The notes beneath the pieces were generated by a model. That model searched no databases and was not told the origin of the DNA. It saw only the letters and a program-made list of their open reading frames with translations. Source: Candidatus Pelagibacter sp. IMCC9063 (lineage in GTDB: Bacteria > Pseudomonadota > Alphaproteobacteria > Pelagibacterales > Pelagibacteraceae). Taken from it: DNA of 64,000 nt. Where the stretch lies: the NCBI RefSeq assembly GCF_000195085.1, contig NC_015380.1:1-64000 (forward strand), in the 5' to 3' direction. Below are positions 18,254 to 26,914 of this stretch, piece by piece. A program made the translations under genes and the position numbers. Positions within the stretch are counted from its first letter, which is position 1, and each line of letters begins with the position of its first letter.

Positions 18254-19148
18254 TAGGATTTTTTTCTAGAAGATAAAAATATTCCAGTCACTATAAAAAG
18301 AGCCCCAACAAAATGAAATTTTGCAAAAGACTCTCCTAATAGTCCAATTGCCATTATGGAACTAAATACTGGCATCAAGTGTAAAAAAACTCCTGATCTA
18401 TTCGGTCCAATAGTCATCACTGCTTTATTCCAAAAAATATATGCTCCAATTCCCGCAAATAGAACAACGTATGCTATTGTTAAAAAAACTGGGATATTGA
18501 GAGGAATATGGTTTCCGGATGAAATTTCTAAAAAATAAAAAGGGATTAATATAATGACACCAAATGTTATTAAAGTTTGCAATAAAATAAATGGTTTAAG
18601 GTTAATTTTTTTTCTTTTATAACAATGGAATAAATAGACCACGATAACATAGCTACTAAAATCCAAAGATCTCCCTTATTAAGCTGAAAATTCAAAAGCC
18701 TCTGAAGTTCCATTTTGGTAATTATTATTACTACTCCTGTCAAAGATACTAAGACTCCTAATATTTGAAAAATATTTATTTTTTCTGTTTTAAAAATCGA
18801 AGAAATCAAAATAATTAAAACAGGTATAGTAGATATCATCAAAACTCCATTGAGGACCTGTGTGTAGTTTAGTCCATAGTAAACTGCTGAATTAAAAACA
18901 GATATACTAGTAAAAGACATTATTAGTATAGCAAATATGTTTTTTTTAATGATTGATTTATTTAAAATCACTTGCCTCATAGTAAATGGCGCTAATACAA
19001 TCCAAGCAAAAAACCATCTATAAAAGTTTAAAGAGATTGGAGGTATTTCAAAAAGAGTTGCAACTTTTCCAACAATGAAATTGCCTGCCCAAAAAGAAGT
19101 GGCAAGAATCAACATTATATAGGCCTTTATTTCACTCTTATTGTTCAT
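18253..19148 (-). pseudogene. EamA/DMT-family permease, frameshifted
   Basis: Two overlapping frames together encode one drug/metabolite transporter of about ten membrane segments. The N-terminal part (19148 down to about 18620) has MLILATSFWAGNFIVGKVA and GLNYTQVLNGVLMISTIPVL, the first EamA repeat. The C-terminal part (to 18253) has YVVLFAGIGAYIFWNKAV and GPNRSGVFLHLMPVFSSIMA, the second repeat. The break maps to a run of eight T at 18606-18613, where one added or lost base restores a single frame. The substrate is unknown. This is the only frameshift seen in the core part of the window, and a sequencing error is possible. Confidence 0.82.
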
Positions 19149-19154
19149 AAGGTT

Positions 19155-20276
19155 TTAAAGATTATGATCTTTGTGAATTTTAGCACTCATAACCAGCCCT
19201 AATGAAAACATAGTAGTAAGCATAGCAGTACCTCCGTAAGAAACAATGGGCAATGGAACCCCAACTACTGGAAGTAACCCAGTGACCATTCCAAGATTAA
19301 CTGCGAGATAAACAAATATATTAAATCCCACCCCAAAACATACCAGTCTAGAAAAATTATTTTGAGACTTTAAAGAAATGTTAAGAATTCTTAAAATAAT
19401 AGTAAAAAAGAGTAATATCAAGAGGATAGATCCAAAGAACCCAAATTGCTCTGAAAAGACAGTAAATATAAAGTCTGTATGTTTTTCTGGCAAAAATTCC
19501 AAATTACTTTGTGTTCCTTGCTTAAATCCTTTTCCGAAAAATCCTCCTGATCCAATTGCAATTTTAGATTGAACAATATGATAGCCCGATCCAAGAGGAT
19601 CATTTTCCGGATTTAAAAAAGTTAATATTCTTTCCTTCTGGTAAGGTTTTAAAAAAAAAGCAATAGAAAAAGGAGTTAGGATTAATAAAGAAAAAAAACC
19701 AGTTATAAAAATTTTTAAACTAAGTCCTGCTAGCCAAAGCATTCCCAGGCATACTATGAAAATAAATAGTCCTGTTCCTAAATCTGGCTGACTAGTTACT
19801 AAAAAAAATGGGATAAAAATAATGAAAACTGGGATAATTAATTTAGAAAAATTATCAATTTCTTCTAATTTAATATATTGATAATATCTCGCTAATGCTA
19901 AAATTACTGCTACTTTCATTAATTCTGAAGGCTGAATATTAAAAAAATAAAGACTGATCCATCTCTTTGCTCCAAACGCAGACAAACCAAAAAAGTCTAC
20001 GTAGATAAGTAGCACCACAATCCCAATATAAAAAACATATGCAAACCGGTACCAAAACTTAATATTAATAAATGCGACGATCAAAAACAAGACAAGAGAA
20101 ATAACAATTCTTACAAAATGCTTAAATAAATAATTACTAGTAGAATTATCTATTGTATGAATAGTTAACAGACCAACACAAATTAGAATACAGATAAGAA
20201 TAAAAAAAAACCAGTCGAACTGAATAATTTTTTCCCAAGCTTGTTCAAAAATATTTTTTTTAATAGATCTATACAT
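19155..20276 (-). CDS. mrdB: RodA, SEDS-family peptidoglycan polymerase of cell elongation
   Basis: RodA polymerises glycan strands together with PBP2 during lateral wall growth. The 373 residues form about ten membrane segments. SEDS landmarks are visible: FGAKRWISLYFFNIQPSELMK, QPDLGTG, AIGSGGFFGKGFKQGTQSNL, LPEKHTDFIFTVFSEQFGF and a C-terminal PIVSYGGTAML. It overlaps the mrdA 3' end by 8 bases, the usual PBP2-RodA pairing. Confidence 0.95.
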   Translation of the reverse strand: MYRSIKKNIFEQAWEKIIQFDWFFFILICILICVGLLTIHTIDNSTSNYLFKHFVRIVISLVLFLIVAFINIKFWYRFAYVFYIGIVVLLIYVDFFGLSAFGAKRWISLYFFNIQPSELMKVAVILALARYYQYIKLEEIDNFSKLIIPVFIIFIPFFLVTSQPDLGTGLFIFIVCLGMLWLAGLSLKIFITGFFSLLILTPFSIAFFLKPYQKERILTFLNPENDPLGSGYHIVQSKIAIGSGGFFGKGFKQGTQSNLEFLPEKHTDFIFTVFSEQFGFFGSILLILLFFTIILRILNISLKSQNNFSRLVCFGVGFNIFVYLAVNLGMVTGLLPVVGVPLPIVSYGGTAMLTTMFSLGLVMSAKIHKDHNL

Positions 20277-22104
20277 TGTTTAATTTTCTTTCTTTTTCAA
20301 AAATTTTTCTCATTACATTCCTTGCAATAGGTGCAGCAACTGCAGATCCTGAACCTCCGTGTTCAATAACAACTGAGATGGCATATTTGGGATTATTCGC
20401 TGGACCGTACCCAGTAAACAATGAATGATCCCTGAATTTCCAGGGCAAGTCTTTGTTTTTTAAATCTTGTTCTCTTTGAGATTCTGATATTTTTCTGACC
20501 TGCGCTGTACCTGTTTTTCCTGCAAGCTTCATTGTTCCAGCGATTCTTGAGCGATAAGATGTTCCACCTGGATGATTGGTTGCTTCAAATAAACTCTTTA
20601 AAATAAGCTCAATATGCTCATCGTCCTCAATAATCTTTTTTCCCAGAGCTAAATCGCCAGAATCTAAAAAACTTGCATTAATTTGATAGCCACCATTGGC
20701 AAATTGGGCAATCATTTTACAAAGCTGAACATTAGTAGTTTTAATATAACCCTGCCCTATTCCAGAAATCATAGTTTCTCCCAAATACCAGGATTTACCC
20801 AAAGCCTCTCTCTTCCATAATGTGGATGGAACTAGACCTCTCGCTTCTTCAAAGAAATTCTGGAATACATAATTGCCCAATCCAAATTTAATAGCTGTTT
20901 TTTGCAAGCGGTCAATTCCTAGTAATCTTGCAACTTCATAAAAATAAATATCGCACGATTCTTTAATTGCTCTTTTTAAATTTACACGTCCATGGCCTTT
21001 ATCTTTCCAACAATGATATCTCTGCTCATAAAGATCTACTTTTCCTTTGCAGGTATGTTTAAAATTTTTAGTAATAATTTTATTCTCTAGAGCTGATAAA
21101 GCTACTATCATTTTAAATGTAGATGCTGGAGGATAGGTGGTTGTCATGGCTTTATTAACCAATGGTTTCTTTTCATTGTTTTTTAATACATCATAATCTT
21201 TATAACTTATTCCATATGTAAATTTATTCGGGTCGTAAGATGGGCTAGAGACGCAACACAAAACACTTCCATACATATTCATCACAACCACAGACCCTGA
21301 TTTTTCTTTTAGCTGTTGGTAAGCATAAATTTGAATGTCTTTATCAATAGAAGTTTTTATTCTACTTCCATTAGTTCCATCTATCTTTTTTATATTTTTT
21401 ACTCTTTTGCCAAATGCATTTACTTCATAAATAGCAGATCCGGGGGTACCCAAAAGACTTTTATTAGAATTTTTTTCTAATCCAATTTTTCCAACTTTTA
21501 AATTAGGAACATCTATATAACTTGCATCTAACTGGTTTAGATCTTTTTGGTTAGGTGTGCTGACATATCCTAAAATATGAGCAAATTCATTTGGGTGTAT
21601 GTAAGTTCTTTCGTATGACATAAAGGGTTGTGCACCTTGCACATTATGGATAACATAATTTAATTTTGAAAAAGCAGTCCAATTTAAATTTTTATCTAAA
21701 ACAAAAGGTAAATTTTTATTGTGAACTCTATATTTTTTTTTATAATAAGAAATTTCATTACTAGTAATTGGTAATATTTTAGAAAAGGATGATAAAAAAT
21801 TATCTATGGATCTAATTTCCCTTGGAATGAAAGCAATTTTAAAAACTTGAAAATTATCTGCAATAATATTATTATTTTTATCAAGAATTAAGCCTCGCGA
21901 AGGTGTTAACTTCCATTTTCTAAATCTGTTTTTGTCTGCTTTGATAATAAATTCATCTCGTTTGATAATCTGGAGATAAAATAAACGGGACACAATCGTT
22001 GCCAGGAAAACAAATTTAAATGAGGTTAGTGCAAATGCCCTTCTGGATATAACTTTAGCTTTGCTTTCTGATCCTTTTTTTGGGCTTGGGATAAAATATT
22101 CCAT
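20269..22104 (-). CDS. mrdA: penicillin-binding protein 2 (elongation transpeptidase)
   Basis: PBP2 cross-links the strands made by RodA. The 611-residue class B protein has an N-terminal membrane anchor at about 24-44, a dimerisation/pedestal domain with RGLILDKNN, and a transpeptidase domain. The catalytic Ser328 and Lys331 are in PPASTFKM, an SCD-type motif lies in ESCDIY, and KTGTAQV is near the C-terminus. mrdB follows with an 8-base overlap. mreBCD genes, often adjacent elsewhere, are not in the window; upstream is the divergent rpsU. Confidence 0.95.
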   Translation of the reverse strand: MEYFIPSPKKGSESKAKVISRRAFALTSFKFVFLATIVSRLFYLQIIKRDEFIIKADKNRFRKWKLTPSRGLILDKNNNIIADNFQVFKIAFIPREIRSIDNFLSSFSKILPITSNEISYYKKKYRVHNKNLPFVLDKNLNWTAFSKLNYVIHNVQGAQPFMSYERTYIHPNEFAHILGYVSTPNQKDLNQLDASYIDVPNLKVGKIGLEKNSNKSLLGTPGSAIYEVNAFGKRVKNIKKIDGTNGSRIKTSIDKDIQIYAYQQLKEKSGSVVVMNMYGSVLCCVSSPSYDPNKFTYGISYKDYDVLKNNEKKPLVNKAMTTTYPPASTFKMIVALSALENKIITKNFKHTCKGKVDLYEQRYHCWKDKGHGRVNLKRAIKESCDIYFYEVARLLGIDRLQKTAIKFGLGNYVFQNFFEEARGLVPSTLWKREALGKSWYLGETMISGIGQGYIKTTNVQLCKMIAQFANGGYQINASFLDSGDLALGKKIIEDDEHIELILKSLFEATNHPGGTSYRSRIAGTMKLAGKTGTAQVRKISESQREQDLKNKDLPWKFRDHSLFTGYGPANNPKYAISVVIEHGGSGSAVAAPIARNVMRKIFEKERKLNNV

Positions 22105-22175
22105 ATAAATTACAATATAACTGTGGACTTTTTTTTTGCAAAATGTTAATTCAGCCGCTTAATTGGAGGTAGGTT

Positions 22176-22370
22176 ATTAAAATAGAAGTTAAAAACGACA
22201 ACCTGGAACAAGCACTGAGGGTTCTTAAAAAGAAACTTCAGCGTGAAGGTACGTTTCGCCTACTAAAAATCAAAAGTACATACGAAAAGCCATCTGAAAG
22301 AAAAAAGAGAGAACTAGAGGACAGCATGGCAAGAGTGAAGAAATTACGAAAACTTAAAGCTAGATTTTAA
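22176..22370 (+). CDS. rpsU: ribosomal protein S21, apparent AUU start
   Basis: The 64-codon frame encodes S21 of the small ribosomal subunit: IKIEVKNDNLEQALRVLKKK, then LQREGTFRLLKIK, YEKPSERKKRE and a basic C-terminus. An in-frame TAG lies at 22170-22172. Between it and the conserved body there is no ATG, GTG or TTG. The only candidate at the right place is ATT at 22176-22178, aligning with the family's first Met (M-K-x-x-V). A perfect GGAGGT stands at 22165-22170, exactly 5 bases before ATT. AUU starts are known for infC and serve autoregulation; the same is inferred here. Divergent from mrdA, followed by tRNA-fMet. Confidence 0.9.
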   Translation: MKIEVKNDNLEQALRVLKKKLQREGTFRLLKIKSTYEKPSERKKRELEDSMARVKKLRKLKARF

Positions 22371-22394
22371 TTTTTTTTACTATTACACTTATAT

Positions 22395-22471
<77 letters not shown>

Positions 22472-22491
22472 ACACATACTGTATTTAAGAT

Positions 22492-22567
22492 TGGTGGAAC
22501 TGGTGGGTAACGCTCCCACTACCCCTCCGATGTCAACGGAGTACTCTACTTTTGAGCTACAGTTCCA
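22492..22567 (-). tRNA. tRNA-Val (GAC)
   Basis: On the minus strand a 76-base cloverleaf runs from TGGAACT to AGTTCCA plus CCA. The anticodon stem CTCCG/CGGAG encloses TTGACAT, giving anticodon GAC for valine. It begins only four bases after the pntB stop codon, so it is probably transcribed and processed from the pnt messenger. Confidence 0.95.
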
Positions 22568-22571
22568 AAAA

Positions 22572-23981
22572 TTAATCTAAGGCTTTGGAAATTTCCTCAA
22601 CCATTTTTTTTGCATCAGCAAATAACATCAGAGTATTATCTCTATAAAACAACTCATTATCAACACCCGCGTAACCTGCCGACAATCCTCGTTTTACAAA
22701 AAGCACAGATTTAGATTTCTCCACATCAAGGATTGGCATTCCATAAATTGGACTAGTTTTATCTGTTTTTGCAGCAGGATTGGTTACATCATTGGCACCA
22801 ATCACAAAACTTACATCTGTATTAGCAAAATCATTATTAATATTTTCTAATTCAAAAACCTCATCGTAAGGTACATTTGCTTCTGCTAATAGTACGTTCA
22901 TGTGACCAGGCATTCTTCCTGCAACTGGATGGATTGCATAAGAAACTTTAACTCCATTTTCTTTTAATTTATCAACCATCTCTCTTAGTGCATGCTGAGC
23001 TTGAGCAACTGCCATTCCATAACCTGGTACAATTATAACTGATGAGGCATTTTTCATTAAAAAAGCAGCGTCCTCTGCTCCAGCCTGCTTAACTGGTTTT
23101 CTAGGTTTGTTGTCTGAGGAGCCTTCATTTGCATCTCCTCCAAATCCTCCTAAAATTACATTAAACAAAGATCTATTCATTCCTTTGCACATTATATAAG
23201 AAAGAATTGCACCAGACGATCCGACTAACGCACCAGTAATAATAAGAGCTGTATTTTCTAATGTAAAACCTATTCCTGCTGCTGCCCACCCAGAATACGA
23301 ATTTAGCATGGAAACAACTACTGGCATGTCTGCTCCGCCAATTGGTATGATAATTAAAAATCCTACTAAGATTGATAAAATTGTAATGAACCAAAATAAT
23401 TGCTCTGATTGCTCAACACACAAAAAAAATATTAAGGCAACAATTGAAATTCCTATAAGCAGGTTAAGAATATGCTGCCCTTTAAAAGTTATGGGCGAAC
23501 CAGACATAAGACCTTGTAGTTTTAAAAAAGCAATACAGGATCCTGAAAATGTAATTGCGCCAATAGAAACACCTAAAGACATTTCGATAAGTGATGCTAA
23601 TTTAATATCTCCAGCATTACCTATGCCAAAGGATGAAGGATTGTAAAAAGCAGCTATTGCTATTAAGACAGCACTTAATCCTACTAGACTATGAAAACCA
23701 GCAACCAGTTGTGGCATTGCTGTCATAGCAATTCTTGCAGCAATAAAAGCACCTATCAAACCACCAAGAGCAATAGGCCCGAGAATAAACAGGGAATTGT
23801 TAATTAAAATACTTGTATCTTTTAAAGATAAAAGAGTGACCACAACTGCAATGGCCATTCCTGCAATTCCAAAAAAATTTCCTTTTCTTGAAGTTTCGGG
23901 AGAACTTAGGCCTCTTAGGGCAAGAATAAAGAATATACCTGAAACTAAATATAAAGAAGCAGTTAAATTAGAAGAAATCAT
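22572..23981 (-). CDS. pntB: NAD(P) transhydrogenase subunit beta
   Basis: PntB carries the NADP-binding domain and most of the proton channel of the transhydrogenase, which makes NADPH from NADH using the proton gradient. The 469-residue protein has about nine membrane segments in the N-terminal half ([26 protein letters not shown] is the conserved core, here in two overlapping parts). The C-terminal NADP domain has [32 protein letters not shown] and [12 protein letters not shown]. It is the last gene of the pntAA-pntAB-pntB run, and tRNA-Val follows at four bases. Confidence 0.96.
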   Translation of the reverse strand: MISSNLTASLYLVSGIFFILALRGLSSPETSRKGNFFGIAGMAIAVVVTLLSLKDTSILINNSLFILGPIALGGLIGAFIAARIAMTAMPQLVAGFHSLVGLSAVLIAIAAFYNPSSFGIGNAGDIKLASLIEMSLGVSIGAITFSGSCIAFLKLQGLMSGSPITFKGQHILNLLIGISIVALIFFLCVEQSEQLFWFITILSILVGFLIIIPIGGADMPVVVSMLNSYSGWAAAGIGFTLENTALIITGALVGSSGAILSYIMCKGMNRSLFNVILGGFGGDANEGSSDNKPRKPVKQAGAEDAAFLMKNASSVIIVPGYGMAVAQAQHALREMVDKLKENGVKVSYAIHPVAGRMPGHMNVLLAEANVPYDEVFELENINNDFANTDVSFVIGANDVTNPAAKTDKTSPIYGMPILDVEKSKSVLFVKRGLSAGYAGVDNELFYRDNTLMLFADAKKMVEEISKALD

Positions 23982-23983
23982 AA

Positions 23984-24286
23984 CTATTTCTTTTTTCCTT
24001 TTTTATACATTTTGAGCATTCTAGCTGTAACTAAAAATCCACCAAAAATATTAATTGCAGCTAAGAAAATACCAACAACACCAAACCATAAAGAAATAGA
24101 TGAGCTTTCAGCGCTTGAAACAGCAACAGCAATCAGTGCTCCCACAATTATGACGGATGAAATAGCATTAGTTACTGACATTAAAGGAGTATGCAAAGCA
24201 GGCGTAACACTCCAAACAACGTAATAACCAACAAAGATAGATAATACAAAAATTGCAAATCTAAATACAAAAGGATCAATTTCCAT
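23984..24286 (-). CDS. pntAB: NAD(P) transhydrogenase subunit alpha, membrane part
   Basis: A 100-residue protein with three membrane segments. It corresponds to the C-terminal membrane part of E. coli PntA, encoded separately in alphaproteobacteria. The family phrase [20 protein letters not shown] is present. It joins PntB to form the proton channel. It overlaps the pntAA stop at base 24286 and precedes pntB by two bases. Confidence 0.94.
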   Translation of the reverse strand: MEIDPFVFRFAIFVLSIFVGYYVVWSVTPALHTPLMSVTNAISSVIIVGALIAVAVSSAESSSISLWFGVVGIFLAAINIFGGFLVTARMLKMYKKGKKK

Positions 24287-25380
24287 TAACTAGATTCTCC
24301 CAAACAAGTATTTTTGATGATTTCATCTTCCATATCTATTTTTATAGATTTGCTTTCTTTGTCATAAATCAATTCAAGAAAATTATAAATATTTTTGGCA
24401 AGCAAAGTTGATGCGGATTCAGAAATGCGGGATGCAAAATTACTATACCCTATGATCTTAATATTGTTCTTTTCTATAATTTTATCTGATTCTGAAAATG
24501 CAGAATTGCCACCCTGTGGAGCAGCAAGATCGCATATTATAGATCCTGGTTTTATCGATAAAACCATTTCTTCAGTAATAATTCTCGGTGCCTTCTTACC
24601 TGGAATGAGTGCTGTGCAAATAATAATATCTTGATTTTTAATCGTTTGTTTAATTAGTTCTTCTTGCTTCTTTTTAAAATCTTCACTTGCCTCTTTTGCA
24701 TAACCACCTTCTGTTTCTAAATTTTCACTATTCTCTACAAACACAAATTTTGCACCTAAACTTTCTACTTGTTCTTTAGATGCTGCCCTAACATCTGTTG
24801 CAGAAACTACTCCTCCCAATCTTTTGGCAGTAGCAATTGCCTGTAAACCAGCAACCCCAGTTCCAATGATAAAAAATTTTGCAGGTGTGACTGTACCGGC
24901 TGCTGTCATCATCATAGGTATTGCTTTATTAAATTCGTAAACAGAATCAATGACAGCTTTATAGCCAGCTAAATTTGCCTGAGACGAAAGGATATCCATT
25001 GATTGTGCTCTTGTAATTCTTGGTAATAAATCTAGGGAAAAAATATTTATACTTTTGTTCTTCAGGGAGGAAACAAGTTCCTTATTGTCTTTATTAAAAT
25101 GGTTAACTACTAAGTAGCAATTTTTTTTTAATAGTTTAGCTGCCTCAAGGTCTTCAAAGCCAATCTGAACAATAACATCACTACTGCTATAAATTTTTTC
25201 TACACTCTCTACTTGGGCTCCTGCATCAACAAAATGCTGATCGCTAATGTTAGAATTTTTTCCATAGTCTTTGTTAATAAGAACTTGAATGTTCTCTTTA
25301 TTCAATTTTTTTACTATTTCAGGAGTGAGAGAAATTCTTTTTTCTACTTTGTCAGTTTGTGTAACGTAACCAAATATCAT
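24286..25380 (-). CDS. pntAA: NAD(P) transhydrogenase subunit alpha, NAD-binding part
   Basis: This soluble subunit binds NADH and passes hydride to PntB. The 364 residues resemble alanine dehydrogenase: KVEKRISLTPEIVKKL at the N-terminus, FFIIGTGVAGLQAIATAKRLG as the Rossmann motif, VSATDVRAASKEQVESLGA, and IITEEMVLSIKPGSIICDLA. It heads the split pnt operon. The small oxidase gene lies 31 bases upstream on the same strand. Confidence 0.95.
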   Translation of the reverse strand: MIFGYVTQTDKVEKRISLTPEIVKKLNKENIQVLINKDYGKNSNISDQHFVDAGAQVESVEKIYSSSDVIVQIGFEDLEAAKLLKKNCYLVVNHFNKDNKELVSSLKNKSINIFSLDLLPRITRAQSMDILSSQANLAGYKAVIDSVYEFNKAIPMMMTAAGTVTPAKFFIIGTGVAGLQAIATAKRLGGVVSATDVRAASKEQVESLGAKFVFVENSENLETEGGYAKEASEDFKKKQEELIKQTIKNQDIIICTALIPGKKAPRIITEEMVLSIKPGSIICDLAAPQGGNSAFSESDKIIEKNNIKIIGYSNFASRISESASTLLAKNIYNFLELIYDKESKSIKIDMEDEIIKNTCLGESS

Positions 25381-25411
25381 TTGTAAAAGTTATAATGATC
25401 TAAAGAATTAT

Positions 25412-25522
25412 TTAAAGAAGAAAAATTGCCATGAGGACAAGTATGAGCACAATTGCTAAGGATCCGAAAAGACTTAGCCTAGTAAAGTTTGACCAAGTTT
25501 TTTTTTGCTCTTCTATATCCAT
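25412..25522 (-). CDS. aa3-type cytochrome c oxidase subunit IV, 36 residues
   Basis: A tiny frame starting at the ATG at 25522 encodes MDIEEQKKTWSNFTRLSLFG followed by one hydrophobic helix (about residues 19-36). This fits the bacterial aa3-type oxidase subunit IV family, whose members have an EEQKKT-like N-terminus and one membrane helix. It would sit in the inner membrane with the main oxidase subunits, which are not in the window. It lies 8 bases after rpmJ and 31 before pntAA on the same strand. The short length lowers certainty. Confidence 0.72.
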   Translation of the reverse strand: MDIEEQKKTWSNFTRLSLFGSLAIVLILVLMAIFLL

Positions 25523-25530
25523 TGGGATAA

Positions 25531-25656
25531 TTAACCCTGTCTTGCCTTCATTCTAGGGTTTTTTTTATTAATCACGTAGAGCTTTCCTCTTCTCTTAACA
25601 AGCTTGTTGTTAAGGTCTCTTTTTTTTAATGATTTTAATGAACTTACAACTTTCAT
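25531..25656 (-). CDS. rpmJ: ribosomal protein L36, cysteine-free form
   Basis: The 41-residue protein reads [20 protein letters not shown] followed by [21 protein letters not shown], a clear L36 C-terminus. It contains none of the Cys/His zinc ligands of the classical L36 and so is the zinc-independent form usual in alphaproteobacteria. The start ATG at 25656 is preceded by GGGGGAT-like purines near 25661-25666. It lies between the galE-like gene and the small oxidase gene, all on the minus strand. Confidence 0.93.
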   Translation of the reverse strand: MKVVSSLKSLKKRDLNNKLVKRRGKLYVINKKNPRMKARQG

Positions 25657-25676
25657 AATATGAGGGGGATATATAA

Positions 25677-26576
25677 TTAATTCTTTCTTGTAAAGCGGTG
25701 TTTTTCTAAAAATTCTTTTACGTATGCTTTTAAGCTAGTTTGTCCAAATCTTTTATTAATTTTATTGTTTAAATTCATGCTATTTAAGGCAGAAGCATAT
25801 CTTTCTCCACCTCTTTTTGGAAGGTAGATTGTTTTTGATTTAAACATTTTGGCTAACTGAATAATAGAGTAACTATTTTTACTGGCTATAGAATAGTGTC
25901 TATTTTTATTTAACTTCCAAGACTCAAAGCAAATTTTAATAGTATCTTCAATATGGGTAAACCTTCTGGTTTGTGTCCCTGGCTTTACAACGGGCAGTTT
26001 TTTATTTCTTAAATAATAATCTTCAAATATTCCAATAACTGTCGCCATATTTCCTTTGCAAATTTGTCTCGGTCCATAAACATTATAAAAATAAACAACT
26101 TCGTATTTAAATTTAAACCATTTTTTTAAATTTTCTAATAACTCTAAATTTCTAGATTTTGAGAGTGCGTAGGGAGACAAATTCTTATCCTCCCCTCCAT
26201 TTCCTAAAGTCGCTGATGTTGCTGAATAAATTAATTTAATTTTATTCTCCAAACAAAATTTAAAAACAGCATTGGAGCCTATAGAATTAGATTCAAAGCA
26301 GTCATTAAATTTTAAAAAACTTTGATAAATTCTTGCAAATTCCCCAAAGTGAAATACGGCATTTATTTTTTTTTTATATTTGTTTAATACGATCTCTATT
26401 TTTTTTGTATTTGATTTTATATATTTAACCCTACTGTTCTTAATGTGGTTTTTTACAGTACCACTAGAATAATTATCCAAACTGATAATTTTTAATTTAG
26501 TTTTATTTATAAAGTATTCTATTAAATTTGACCCAACGAAACCAGCTCCACCAGTAATAACAATTATATTTTTCAT
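25677..26576 (-). CDS. NAD-dependent epimerase/dehydratase (GalE-like)
   Basis: An extended short-chain dehydrogenase of 299 residues, probably acting on a nucleotide sugar. The NAD-binding [14 protein letters not shown] starts at residue 9, [10 protein letters not shown] replaces the usual [15 protein letters not shown] provides the Ser/Thr and SPYALSKS the Tyr-x3-Lys pair. YNVYGPRQ and [12 protein letters not shown] are typical GalE-family phrases. Specific activity (UDP-glucose 4-epimerase or another epimerase) cannot be fixed. It lies immediately after the 5S gene and thus just outside the hypervariable block, although its AT content and role resemble that block. Confidence 0.8.
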   Translation of the reverse strand: MKNIIVITGGAGFVGSNLIEYFINKTKLKIISLDNYSSGTVKNHIKNSRVKYIKSNTKKIEIVLNKYKKKINAVFHFGEFARIYQSFLKFNDCFESNSIGSNAVFKFCLENKIKLIYSATSATLGNGGEDKNLSPYALSKSRNLELLENLKKWFKFKYEVVYFYNVYGPRQICKGNMATVIGIFEDYYLRNKKLPVVKPGTQTRRFTHIEDTIKICFESWKLNKNRHYSIASKNSYSIIQLAKMFKSKTIYLPKRGGERYASALNSMNLNNKINKRFGQTSLKAYVKEFLEKHRFTRKN

Positions 26577-26601
26577 GGGAATAATTTATATTTTTTTTAA
26601 A

Positions 26602-26717
26602 GCCTGGCAACGACCTACTCTCCCATACCTTAAGGCAAAGTACCATCGGCGCTGAAGAGCTTGACTTCCGAGTTCGGAATGGGATCGGGTATTACCTCTT
26701 CGCAATAATTACCAGGC
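26602..26717 (-). rRNA. rrf: 5S ribosomal RNA, separated from 23S
   Basis: On the minus strand a 116-base segment runs from GCCTGG to CCAGGC, which pair as the terminal helix. The conserved CCGATCCCATTCCGAACTCG and GAAGTCAAGCTCTTCAGCGC stretches of 5S rRNA lie inside. No 23S sequence lies upstream; instead a polysaccharide region of over 37 kb begins. In Pelagibacter the 23S and 5S genes are known to be separated by hypervariable region 2, so 16S-23S is expected beyond 64,000 on the same strand. Confidence 0.95.
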
Positions 26718-26722
26718 AAAGC

Positions 26723-26751
26723 TTAGTATTATTAATTAACCTCTTTGTAAA
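26723..26751 (-). promoter_or_regulatory. putative promoter dedicated to the 5S gene
   Basis: On the minus strand TTTACA (26751-26746) and TACTAA (26728-26723) are separated by exactly 17 bases, and the 5S 5' end follows five bases later. That is the right geometry for a sigma-70-type promoter. A 5S gene cut off from its operon needs its own promoter, which supports the reading. The remaining spacer, 26752-26914, shows nothing else I can identify. Confidence 0.5.
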
Positions 26752-26914
26752 TGATTAAATCTTCAATAAATCCTTAATTATTTGTTATTATTTGGAATAA
26801 AGATAAAAATTAGTTAAGTGGAATAAAAAAATGTCCTAAACTTGATTTAAACAGATACCTTAAAGTTTATGGCCCTATTTTCCAAAACATAAATAAATTG
26901 CTAAATTAATAAAG

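Noticed and set aside
26720-26914. 23S rRNA 3' end before the 5S gene
   Set aside because: The spacer is AT-rich and shows no 23S helix or conserved segment.
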